NCBI GenBank assembly: GCA_964568815.1
Contig: CAZMRY010000022.1
Span: forward strand, 1-21,792
DNA: 21,792 nt
Direction: 5' to 3'
From: RGIG8700 sp964568815
GTDB taxonomy: Bacteria; Bacillota; Clostridia; RGIG6154
Positions 6,290-14,600 of the stretch are shown here, in pieces; the stretch's first letter is position 1, and every line of letters starts with the position of its first letter. Both the position numbers and the translations under genes were made by a program. The notes under the pieces are model-generated. The model searched no databases, was not told the origin of the DNA, and was given only the letters and a program-made list of their open reading frames with translations.

Positions 6290-7153
6290 TTGGCTGAGAA
6301 ATATATCAAAAAATGCTTGGAAAGCAACAATGATTACAGCATTTACTATGGTGCAGGCATATATATTAAAAAAGAACAAAAACCACTTATGCATTACGAC
6401 GCAAATATATCTGTTACCTACTTTATTAACTGTTCAGGAAATATTATTATTGAAGGAAAACATTATGATATCCACAGCGGAGACATTGTATTTATGAGTT
6501 CAAACGAAATGCATTGTTGTAATATTGATGATAACACATATCACGAACGAGTATCAGTTTGTATTAATAAATCAATATTAGATAATTTTCAAATTGAGTG
6601 CAACGAGTTAATTGATTTTTTTATCTGCAAGGAAAAAGGAATTGGTAACATTATTACATCAGATAATGTTAAGAAGTTTAATATGGACGAACTTATTTTG
6701 AATATACTCGCTCTCTCTAAAAACAACAGTAACAGCAATAAGATTTTATGTATTTGCAAAATTACAGAGCTGCTGTATCAATTAAAGAAAGCATCATCAC
6801 ACACACCTTCAGTTGTATCAGGTTACGCTGATAATTCTCCCATAATTTCCCAAGCACTAAAATATATAGATTTGCATTTTACAGAAAAAATTGATTGCAC
6901 AAAAGTTGCAAATGCACTATATATCAGTAAATTTCATCTTGAACATATATTTAAAAACTGCATTGGAATATCATTATGGGAATATGTAACAATAAAACGC
7001 TTAATGCTTGTCAATGAACTGATACAAAAAAACCATTCCATAGAACAGGCATCATCTTCAGCAGGTTTTAATAATTATTCTAATTTTTACAGGTTGTATA
7101 AAAAGCATTTTAATACAACTCCTCTGCAATATAAAAAGCTCATCAGCCGATGA
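6290..7153 (+). CDS. AraC-family transcriptional regulator
   Basis: This is a 287-aa regulator. Residues 15-120 form a cupin-like sensing domain (HYDANISVTYF, IIIEGKHYDIHSGDIVFMSSNEMH). The last 100 residues are a typical double helix-turn-helix AraC domain (about 187-285). The first helix-turn-helix is CTKVANALYISKFHLEHIFK and the second is SIEQASSSAGFNNYSNFYRLY, followed by FNTTPLQYKK. The start is TTG at 6290, 8 bases after AAAGGGG; the nearby ATG at 6282 is in another frame and overlaps no usable ribosome binding site. It is the only plus-strand gene, divergent from the phosphatase operon with abutting -35 boxes, so it is the likely regulator of that operon in response to a sugar. The C-terminal codons form part of a shared terminator. 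Confidence 0.9.
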   Translation: MAEKYIKKCLESNNDYSIYYGAGIYIKKEQKPLMHYDANISVTYFINCSGNIIIEGKHYDIHSGDIVFMSSNEMHCCNIDDNTYHERVSVCINKSILDNFQIECNELIDFFICKEKGIGNIITSDNVKKFNMDELILNILALSKNNSNSNKILCICKITELLYQLKKASSHTPSVVSGYADNSPIISQALKYIDLHFTEKIDCTKVANALYISKFHLEHIFKNCIGISLWEYVTIKRLMLVNELIQKNHSIEQASSSAGFNNYSNFYRLYKKHFNTTPLQYKKLISR

Positions 7154-7160
7154 GCTTTTT
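7133..7160. terminator. Bidirectional terminator inside the converging 3' ends of the AraC gene and spoIVB
   Basis: A 12-bp perfect stem AAAAAGCTCATC / GATGAGCTTTTT surrounds the loop AGCC. It includes the last codons and TGA of the AraC gene (7151-7153) and touches the spoIVB stop (7159-7161). It has T-tracts in both directions. Confidence 0.93.
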
Positions 7161-8193
7161 ATTTGTATACTTCTTTCAACATATCATTGATAAATACGCC
7201 ATATCCTTTGGTCGGTTCGTTTACGAATACGTGTGTCACAGCTCCCACAATTTTACCATTTTGAAGTATCGGCGAACCAGACATACCCTGAACAATTCCA
7301 CCTGTTTTTCTTATAAGCTCATTATCTGTAACCTTTATAATCATTCCAGTACCAAAGAGACTTTTATTAGTATTAAGTCTGACAATTTCAATTGTATACT
7401 TTTGTTTTTCTTCTCCGTTTACTGTTGAGATAATTTCTGCAGGTCCGATTTCAACTTCTTCAGCAGAGGCTATTGGTATTTCTTCTCCTTGGGGAATTGC
7501 GTTAACCTTTCCAAACACACCGCAACTTGTGTTTGTTGTTATATATCCGTCTGCGGTGCTTAAATACTGAAAATTAGCGGTAAGTTCACCAGGTGTCCCC
7601 TTTTGACTTTTTTTAACAGAATTTATGAAAGCTTCGTAGCTATATCCTTTTTCAATATTTAATAGTTTACCTGTATCCTGGTCACAAATTCCATGTCCTA
7701 ATGCTCCAAATGTGTTGTCATTTTTATTATAAAAAGTTACTGTTCCTATACCTGCAGTGCTATCTCTTACCCATAATCCCATTTTATAATTATTTGATTG
7801 TTTCTGTAATGCAGGTTTTAATATAACATTAAATTTATCTCCATTTCTGTCTATTATTGCTGTTACTTCTTTACCATTTTGAATAGATTTAGAAAAATCT
7901 TCTGAACTAAGTATTCTGTTTCCGTTTATTTCTGTAATATAATCTCCAATTTTAAGCTGTGCTTCTCTGCCCGGATATTTTCTGCCTTCATTTGTTTCAA
8001 CATAGGTTATACCAATTATATAAACACCCTTTGTATATATTTTCATTCCTATGGTGTCTCCACCCGTAACCAACATTTCAGGCAGTTCAGCTACCCCATC
8101 AATATCGTTTCCTGCAGAAAAAATCATTGTTGTATTAAATACAATTCCTGCAATTAGAAAAATTAATATTAAAATTCTGATAAACTTTTTCAA
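7159..8193 (-). CDS. spoIVB: SpoIVB serine peptidase (sporulation signalling protease, family S55)
   Basis: This is an intermembrane-space protease that triggers sigma-K activation in Bacillus. It has a single N-terminal membrane anchor (about residues 6-29 from the upstream ATG), a PDZ domain (about 50-130, with PGREAQLKIGDYITEINGN) and an S55 peptidase domain. Counted from the ATG at 8202, the catalytic set is His170 (GALGHGICD), Asp293 and Ser308 (GIVQGMSGSPI). The Asp-Ser spacing of 15 equals D363-S378 of B. subtilis. I prefer the TTG at 8193 as the start because AAAGGA lies 9 bases upstream. The ATG at 8202 directly abuts that site and would leave no spacing. The gene sits between hpf and the AraC module instead of beside spo0A, where it usually lies. 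Confidence 0.93.
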   Translation of the reverse strand: MKKFIRILILIFLIAGIVFNTTMIFSAGNDIDGVAELPEMLVTGGDTIGMKIYTKGVYIIGITYVETNEGRKYPGREAQLKIGDYITEINGNRILSSEDFSKSIQNGKEVTAIIDRNGDKFNVILKPALQKQSNNYKMGLWVRDSTAGIGTVTFYNKNDNTFGALGHGICDQDTGKLLNIEKGYSYEAFINSVKKSQKGTPGELTANFQYLSTADGYITTNTSCGVFGKVNAIPQGEEIPIASAEEVEIGPAEIISTVNGEEKQKYTIEIVRLNTNKSLFGTGMIIKVTDNELIRKTGGIVQGMSGSPILQNGKIVGAVTHVFVNEPTKGYGVFINDMLKEVYK

Positions 8194-8242
8194 ATCAATC
8201 ATTCCTTTAATATTAATCTTTGTTTTTTATATTTATATATGC

Positions 8243-8273
8243 AAAAAAAATCCCCCATCATTGGGGGATTTTT
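8243..8273 (-). terminator. Rho-independent terminator of hpf
   Basis: The stem ATCCCCCA / TGGGGGAT with an ATGA loop is followed on the minus strand by eight T. It begins 3 bases after the hpf stop. The opposite strand also has five T. Confidence 0.93.
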
Positions 8274-8275
8274 CT

Positions 8276-8803
8276 TTAATCAATTTCGATTAAACCATAA
8301 TTTTTATCTTTTCTTTTATATACTATATTTACATCGTTTGTTTCTGCGTTAGTGAACACAAAGAATTCATGATTTAACAAATTCATCTGAAGAATTGCCT
8401 CGTCTACACTCATTGGTTTTACAGAAAATTTCTTTGATTTTACAACATTGAATTCTTTTTCTTCTTCAACATCGTATACAGAGTCAACAACGAATTTTGA
8501 ATAATCTACATTCTTGTTCCTTTTTTCAATCTTTGTCTTATACTTTCTGAACTGACCTTCAATTACTCCGATGATTTTATCAATTGCAGTCTTTGCATCC
8601 TCATCATCGCTTTCAGCTCTTATTATCATATCTCCTGAGTATATCGCTATTTCAAGGAACACTCTGTCTTTCTGAGTTTTGAATGTAACATCTGCAACGG
8701 CTTCATCGCCCATAAGTCTGTCGAACTTAGCTAATTTGTTCTCTAATTTTTCAAGCGTTGCATCATTCAGATTTAACTTCAATGTTTTAACATTTATTTT
8801 CAT
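8276..8803 (-). CDS. hpf: Ribosome hibernation-promoting factor, long form (HPF/RaiA)
   Basis: This factor binds the 30S subunit and pairs ribosomes into inactive 100S dimers in stationary phase. At 175 aa it is the long form. An S30AE domain (about 1-95; KINVKTLKLNLNDATLEKL, DVTFKTQKDRVFLEIAIYSGDMI) is joined by an acidic linker (111-118) to the C-terminal dimerisation domain. That domain contains KKFSVKPMSVDEAILQMNLL and HEFFVFTNAETNDVNIVYKR. The ATG at 8803 is chosen because AGAGGGG lies 7 bases upstream and the domain starts there; an in-frame ATG at 8902 lies in the structured leader. The gene is monocistronic with its own terminator. A 0A box and a candidate structured RNA lie upstream. 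In Bacillus hpf lies beside secA and prfB, which are absent here. Confidence 0.93.
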   Translation of the reverse strand: MKINVKTLKLNLNDATLEKLENKLAKFDRLMGDEAVADVTFKTQKDRVFLEIAIYSGDMIIRAESDDEDAKTAIDKIIGVIEGQFRKYKTKIEKRNKNVDYSKFVVDSVYDVEEEKEFNVVKSKKFSVKPMSVDEAILQMNLLNHEFFVFTNAETNDVNIVYKRKDKNYGLIEID

Positions 8804-8832
8804 ACTGTTGCCCCTCTCGTTATTCTTTTCTG

Positions 8833-8870
8833 TGCCGACAAATACTTTCGGCAAACCGGGCATTAACCGG
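8833..8870 (-). promoter_or_regulatory. Two GC-rich hairpins in the hpf leader
   Basis: Minus-strand CCGG(TTAATGC)CCGG (8870-8856) is followed by TGCCGA(9-base loop)TCGGCA (8853-8833), ending about 20 bases before the ribosome binding site. This GC content is unusual for the region. A role in translational control is inferred only. Confidence 0.5.
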
Positions 8871-8923
8871 AAGAGGTAAATATATACCGAGAGCACATTC
8901 ATACTTAAATACTAAATGATGTT

Positions 8924-8930
8924 TTCGACA
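8924..8930 (-). promoter_or_regulatory. 0A box upstream of hpf
   Basis: The minus strand reads GTTTGTCGAAAAC, an extended match to the Spo0A box with core TGTCGAA. It lies about 120 bases before the hpf start codon in non-coding DNA. Confidence 0.5.
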
Positions 8931-8945
8931 AACAAGCGCACACCT

Positions 8946-9151
8946 TAAACAAGCCTGTTTAGTTACTCTGTCTTACTGATAAGGGACAGGAATTTTTCTG
9001 TTTCCACCATATTTTCTTAAATTATAATTTTACGGTCTGCACAACCGAGGCTCTCAGATACTTCTTTGTGTACCCTCCACTAACGCCTTAATTTCTTCTT
9101 GTGCCAATGGAATCACCTTCTTATAATTATTTGACAGTTACTTTATCTGTC
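8946..9151 (-). ncRNA. Candidate structured RNA between rnr and hpf (raiA-motif-like by position)
   Basis: The 372 bases between rnr and hpf hold no ordinary gene. The minus strand contains a series of hairpins: GACAG/CTGTC (9151-9133), CGGT/ACCG (9047-9033), CTGT-CTTA/TAAG-ACAG with a two-base bulge (8989-8968), and TAAACA/TGTTTA with loop GGCT (8961-8946). There is also a possible long-range pairing GCACAA (9104-9099) with TTGTGC (9044-9039). Further out, GAGAGC (9055-9050) can pair with GCTCTC (8894-8889). In Clostridia a conserved RNA of about 200 nt, the raiA motif, lies upstream of raiA/hpf and affects sporulation. Position, length and orientation fit. I cannot confirm the family consensus by eye, and the ends are approximate. 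Confidence 0.45.
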
Positions 9152-9175
9152 TTTCATTGTATAGTATTCTACACA

Positions 9176-11287
9176 TTATATTAAATTCCTTTTTTTGATT
9201 GGAAAAATTTTTATTTCGCCTGCACGCTTGTCTACTTCACCGATAATTACTTCAATATTATCTCCTATTTTATATGTTTTTCCTGTTCTTTCACCTGTAG
9301 CACACATAAGTTCTCTGTTAAATTCAAAATAGTCATTGTGAATATCAGCAAATCTCAAAAGACCTTCTGTTGTGTTTTCAAACTCTACAAACAAGCCAAA
9401 ATTGGTAATTGAGCAAATTATACCTTCAAAGGTTTCTCCAATAAATTGCTCCATATATTCTGCCTTTTTAATGTCTTCTATCTTTCTTTCTGCAGTCTGG
9501 GCTTTAATTTCTGCTTCGCTTGACATAACAGAAACTTTTTCAACGAAACTTTCAAGTTGTGCTATTTCCTTTGTACTATAACCGCTTTTAATATATTTTT
9601 TCAAAATTCTGTGAATAGCTAAATCGGGGTATCTTCTGATTGGCGATGTGAAATGACAGTAATTTTTAAGTGCCAAACCAAAATGACCAAGATTTTCAGG
9701 AGAATATTTCGCCTTCATCATGGCTCTTAAAAGCATAGTATTAATTACCTTTTCACACGGCTCACCTTTTATAGTTTCTAAAATTTCATTAAACATATTA
9801 GGATAGACTTCTTTAGTCGCCTTCAAAGAATATCCTTGTAGGTTTAAAATTTTCTTAAAAGCATCAAGCTTTTCGTCATCAGGTTTTTCGTGTATTCTAT
9901 ATACAAAAGGAAGTTCATTCCAAAATCCGAACTCTGCAATCGTTTCATTACAAAGAAGCATAAATTCTTCTATAATAAGATTTGCTTTCGTAAACTCTCT
10001 TTGCTGTATATCAATTACATTCTTATTTTCATCAAATATAAATTTTGATTCAGGAAAATTAAAGTTTATATATCCTCTTTTTCTGCGTTTTGCAGTTAAT
10101 ATATCTGCAAGCTCAGACATAACCAATATATCATCATAAATATCGTTATATTTGTTAATAAGCTCTTTGTCTCCATTTAAGATAGCATATACCTGATTAT
10201 ATGACATTCGATGATTTGTTCTAATAACACCTTCAAAAATTCTTGAGTCTGTAACATCACCTTTATTATTAATTTCCATTACAACAGATAAGGTTAGTTT
10301 ATCTTCACCAGGATGTAAAGAACAAACACCGTTTGAGACTGCTTCAGGAAGCATAGGAATAACTCTGTCTGCAAAATAAACACTAGTGCCTCTGAGTTGT
10401 GCTTCTTTATCAAGTTCGCTGTTTTCTCTTACAAAATGGCTGACATCAGCAATATGAACATATAATCTGTAACCCTTTTCAGTTCTTTCTATTCCAATAG
10501 CATCATCAAGGTCTTTTGCATCTTCACCATCAATAGTGATTATTGTTTTATTTCTGAAATCTTCTCTGTTTTTGTAATCATTATCTGTTACTTTCTTTTT
10601 TTCAGCCTCGTCAATTGTTGCTCTGTTGAATATATATCTTATTGAATTTTCTTTAATAACAGACATTACTTCTGCTTCGTTTTCTCCAGCAAAACCTAAA
10701 ACTTCAACAATATCACCAGAGGCGTTCCGTTCTCTGTTAGGCCATTTATTTATTCTGACCACAACTTTCATATTGTTTTTATATTTTTTTGAACCTTTAT
10801 TTGTAATAAAAATATCCGTTCCAAGTTTGTCATTATCAGGTATTACAAAAACAAGATTTTTATTTATCTGTACTGTACCAACTACTATTTTATTAACTCT
10901 TTCAACAATTCTGTAAACAGCACCTTCAGGATTCAATCCTCCTCTGCCTGATAATAATTTTACAAACACTTTATCTCCGTTTAATGCAGATAAAGTTTTA
11001 TCAGGTGGAATAAACACATCCCCTTTCCCATCTTCGCATCTCAAAAAGCCATATCCTCTTCCTGAATACGAAAATGTACCGAAAATATATCCATTAGATT
11101 CTGCATCAAAATATTTACCATCAAAATTCTTTATAATTTTGTGTTCAAATGTTAATTCATCAAGGATAAGACCTAACATTTGAATATCTTCTTCGGGAAC
11201 TTCCATAGCATTAGCTATTTCTTTAAATTTCATTGGAAAATATTCTCTGTCTTTAATAAATGACCATACAAGTTCTTTTTTATCCAT
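9176..11287 (-). CDS. rnr: Ribonuclease R (3'-5' exoribonuclease)
   Basis: This processive exoribonuclease degrades structured RNA and takes part in rRNA and mRNA quality control. At 703 aa it has the full domain order. An N-terminal winged helix (about 1-65) is followed by a cold-shock domain (69-112, GTFSYSGRGYGFLRCEDGKG) and a second OB region to about 200. The RNB catalytic domain (about 245-575) has the metal site TIDGEDAKDLDDA (Asp253, Asp259, Asp261, Asp262). The S1 domain (about 620-700, GETFEGIICSITNFGLFVEF) follows. The basic tail is very short (KKRNLI), unlike the long lysine-rich tail of E. coli RNase R. The ATG at 11287 has TAGGAG upstream. It follows secG across a strong terminator. 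The usual downstream partners smpB and ssrA are not present. Confidence 0.95.
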   Translation of the reverse strand: MDKKELVWSFIKDREYFPMKFKEIANAMEVPEEDIQMLGLILDELTFEHKIIKNFDGKYFDAESNGYIFGTFSYSGRGYGFLRCEDGKGDVFIPPDKTLSALNGDKVFVKLLSGRGGLNPEGAVYRIVERVNKIVVGTVQINKNLVFVIPDNDKLGTDIFITNKGSKKYKNNMKVVVRINKWPNRERNASGDIVEVLGFAGENEAEVMSVIKENSIRYIFNRATIDEAEKKKVTDNDYKNREDFRNKTIITIDGEDAKDLDDAIGIERTEKGYRLYVHIADVSHFVRENSELDKEAQLRGTSVYFADRVIPMLPEAVSNGVCSLHPGEDKLTLSVVMEINNKGDVTDSRIFEGVIRTNHRMSYNQVYAILNGDKELINKYNDIYDDILVMSELADILTAKRRKRGYINFNFPESKFIFDENKNVIDIQQREFTKANLIIEEFMLLCNETIAEFGFWNELPFVYRIHEKPDDEKLDAFKKILNLQGYSLKATKEVYPNMFNEILETIKGEPCEKVINTMLLRAMMKAKYSPENLGHFGLALKNYCHFTSPIRRYPDLAIHRILKKYIKSGYSTKEIAQLESFVEKVSVMSSEAEIKAQTAERKIEDIKKAEYMEQFIGETFEGIICSITNFGLFVEFENTTEGLLRFADIHNDYFEFNRELMCATGERTGKTYKIGDNIEVIIGEVDKRAGEIKIFPIKKRNLI

Positions 11288-11301
11288 TTTATCTCCTAAA
11301 T

Positions 11302-11342
11302 AAAAACAGACAATCCGTTCTTGTGGAACAAATTGCCTGTTT
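11302..11342 (-). terminator. Terminator between secG and rnr
   Basis: A long stem on the minus strand runs AAACAGGCAATTTGTTC / GAACGGATTGTCTGTTT around the loop CACAA, with three G-T wobbles, and is followed by TTTTTAT. rnr begins 14 bases later, so rnr needs readthrough or a promoter I did not find. Confidence 0.85.
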
Positions 11343-11356
11343 ATCTTTTACAATTA

Positions 11357-11599
11357 TTAAGCAACAAGTGACAGTACAACTGATAATGAAACTGAGCAAA
11401 TAATAAAGAGTATTGCAACAACTGAAGTAATTTTGCTTAAAATACCATCAATTGTTTTACCTTTATTTTTACCAAAGAAAGTTTCTGCACCGCCGGCAAT
11501 GCTTCCAGATAATCCCTGACTCTTGCCCGACTGCATTAATACTAATACTATTAATGCTATTGTTAAAACTATTTGACATATAGTTAAAGCTAATTCCAT
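11357..11599 (-). CDS. secG: Preprotein translocase subunit SecG
   Basis: This is a small membrane subunit of the SecYEG translocon, 80 aa. Two hydrophobic segments (about 2-21 and 53-78) flank a conserved glycine-rich loop (LMQSGKSQGLSGSIAGGAETFFG), which is diagnostic for SecG. The ATG at 11599 has GGAGGTG 7 bases upstream; an upstream in-frame ATG at 11653 would lie inside the promoter. A sigma-A promoter overlaps the dnaE stop codon and a terminator follows. secG is therefore probably its own transcript, with some readthrough to rnr. Confidence 0.95.
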   Translation of the reverse strand: MELALTICQIVLTIALIVLVLMQSGKSQGLSGSIAGGAETFFGKNKGKTIDGILSKITSVVAILFIICSVSLSVVLSLVA

Positions 11600-11624
11600 T
11601 TTTCTACACCTCCATAGCTTAAAC

Positions 11625-11653
11625 ATTTTAGCACAATTACAAATATTTGTCAA
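11625..11653 (-). promoter_or_regulatory. Sigma-A promoter of secG overlapping the dnaE stop codon
   Basis: The minus strand carries TTGACA (11653-11648), a 17-base spacer and TAAAAT (11630-11625) with the TGn extension. The TGA of the -35 box is the dnaE stop codon (11652-11650). Confidence 0.8.
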
Positions 11654-14600
11654 GACTTTGAAACATATTTCACATTTTCTTCACCGAGTATTTTTCTGAA
11701 ACTGTTGGAAAGTTCATAAGTATCTTTAACCCAGTATTCCATATCAGTTCTTTTTGTAACTTTCTCATCTTCAAAGTACAGGAGTATAGGTATGTTGCCT
11801 CTGTTTCTTTTAGCTAAGGACAGTACATCATTTAATTTATCCTTATTTTCATTTGTTATCCTTAAATATAACTTTTTACTAAGAATTGCAGCATCAAGTG
11901 GTTCAATTTTATCAACGAGTACAACAGGTTCTTTTTCATCTCGTGCATTAACCTTACCATGCACCATTATAAGACTTCCCTCTTCAGTGAGCTTCTCAAA
12001 CCGTTCATATACATTACCGAATAGCACTGTTTCTACTGAACCGTATTTATCAGCAACTCTCATAAAAGCCATTTTATCATTTCTTTTTGTGAAAATTTCT
12101 TTTTTGCTTTCAGTTACAGCCGCAAATATAACAGAGTCATTATCAGTTAAATCAGATTCCTCTGTACCTGCCTTTCTTATCATAGAACTGTTGCAGCTGA
12201 CTCTACTTTCATAAAGACCTTTTACTTTGTCAAGAGGATGACCTGAAATATATATACCGAGTGTTTCTTTCTCGTTCTTAAGCTTTTCCTCAATATCCAT
12301 TTCAGGAATATCAGGTAGTTTAATCACAGCAAAATCATCATTACCTGAAGCAGTAGCAAAAATAGACATTTGTCCTTCAACTTTCGATCTGTTGATATCA
12401 ATAGCATTTTTCATAAACTCAACATATGTCAGCATAAGTTGAGAACGTAAAACTCCAAGACAATCAAACGCTCCGCATTTTATGAGGCTCTCTACAGCTT
12501 TTTTATTAATAGAACCATAGGTAACCATTCTCATACAAAAGTCTTTAAAGTCTTTGAACTCACCATTTTTACTTCTTTCTTCTATCAGGTCCTTAACAAA
12601 GTTTCTGCCAACATTTTTAACTGCTGCAAGACCATATCTTATATTGTTTTCTTCTACACTGAATGTGAGAATACTTTTATTTATATTAGGTTCTTTTACT
12701 TCCATTCCCATTTTTCTGCAAAGTTCAATATACTCAGCAATTTTTTCGGTGTTTTCTATAAAGCTTGACATTAATGCTGCCATAAACTGAACGGGATATT
12801 TTGCTTTTAAAAATGCTGTTCTGTACGCAACAACCGCGTATGCTGCTGCGTGTGATTTATTAAATGCATACTTTGCAAAATCCATAATTTTATCAATTAT
12901 CTCATTAGCAATCTCTTCAGAAACTCCATTTCTGACCGCACCGGGAACAATAACATTTCCGTTATCATCAACAATACCGTGTATGAATTCTTTTCTTACA
13001 CGCACCATTTCTTTTTCTTTCTTTTTCGACATTGCCCTTCTAACCTGGTCAGCCTGTCCCATTGAAAAGCCCGCAAGTTTTCTAACAATTTCCATAACCT
13101 GTTCCTGATACACAATACATCCGTATGTTACTTTAAGTATCGGTTCAAGCGATGGATGGAGATATGTTACCTTATCAATATGATTTTTGTTATAAACATA
13201 CATTGGAATTGAATCCATAGGTCCTGGTCTGTATAAAGAAATACCTGCTATAATATCTTCAAGAGTTCTTGGTTTAAGCTCTTTCATAAATTTCTTCATA
13301 CCGGCACTTTCAAGCTGAAAAACACCTTCAGTATCGCCATTTCCAATCATTTCAAAAACATCAGGGTGGTTAAAGTCAATTTTCTCAATATCATCAATTT
13401 CCCCTGCAAGGTCAACAGCATCTTTAATAACAGTCAAAGTTCTCAGTCCCAAAAAATCCATTTTCAGAAGTCCAAGCTCTTCAAGTGTTGTCATTGGAAA
13501 CTGCGTAGAAATCAAATCACCGTTTCTGTATAAAGGAACATAATCTGAAACAGGGCTTCCTGTTATTACTACGCCTGCCGCATGAGTTGATGCATGTCTT
13601 GGCATACCTTCTACAGCCATAGCTGTATCTATAAGCTTCTTGATTTTTGCATCGGTCTCATAGCTTTCAAGGAGCTTTTTGTTCATTTTCAGAGCTTTTT
13701 CGATTGTAATTTTAAGCTCATTAGGAATCATCTTTGCAACTTCATCACAGACAGCATAAGGCATACCAAGAGCTCTGCCCACATCTTTAATCGCAGCTTT
13801 TGCTGCAAGTGTTCCAAAAGTTATAATCTGTGCCACATGGTCTTCTCCATATCTTCTAGTGGCGTAATCAATAACCTCCTGTCTTCTTTCGTAACAGAAG
13901 TCCATGTCTATATCTGGCATACTTACTCTTTCAGAATTCAAAAATCTTTCAAAAATAAGTGCATATTTCAAAGGGTCAATATCAGTTATTCTTAAGCAGT
14001 ATGAAACAATACTTCCTGCTGCTGAGCCTCGTCCCGGGCCAACCGGTATGTCATTATCTCTGGCAAATCTTATTAAATCCCAAACAATAAGAAAATAGTC
14101 TGTAAAGCCCATTTTGTTTATAACATCAAGCTCATACTTAAGTCGTTCTTCAGCCTCAGGATTATCACCATATCTATCACTAAATCCACTATAGCAAAGC
14201 TTTTCCAGATATTCATATGATGATGCTTCGCCATCAGGAAGCTTAAATTCAGGTAAATGTCTTTCATCAAAGCAAAACTCAACATTACACATATCAGCAA
14301 TCATCTGAGTGTTTTCTATTGCACCAGGAACCTGACCGAAGATTTCTATCATTTCTTCTTCAGATTTTAAATAAAACTGATCTGTTTCATATTTAAGTCT
14401 GTATGGGTCATCTACTTCTTTACCCATTTGTATACACATCAATACATCCTGAACAAATGAATCTTCCTGTTTTACATAGTGAACATCATTTGTTGCAACA
14501 AGCTTTAAATTCATTTGTTTAGCAAGGTCAATAAGTTGCAAATTTACTTTTTTCTGATCTTCAAGACCGTGATCCTGAATTTCAAGGAAGAAATTTTCTT

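Noticed and set aside
6258..6497. Open frame with ATG upstream of the AraC start
   Set aside because: It overlaps the promoter -10 and is out of frame with the well-conserved AraC protein; no family features.
8203..8242. Sigma-G or sigma-F promoter for spoIVB
   Set aside because: A GCATATA element exists next to the hpf terminator, but no -10 match stands at a proper distance.
8804..8902. N-terminal extension of HPF from an ATG at 8902
   Set aside because: It would translate the hairpin leader and lacks a ribosome binding site; the S30AE domain begins at the ATG at 8803 with a good site.
8804..9175. tmRNA or RNase P RNA in the gap after rnr
   Set aside because: The length would fit, but I see no tRNA-like T-arm, CCA end, tag-peptide frame or the conserved RNase P core sequences.
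13025..13031. 0A-box core TTCGACA in dnaE
   Set aside because: Internal to a conserved coding region (AMSKKKEKE) with no nearby promoter.
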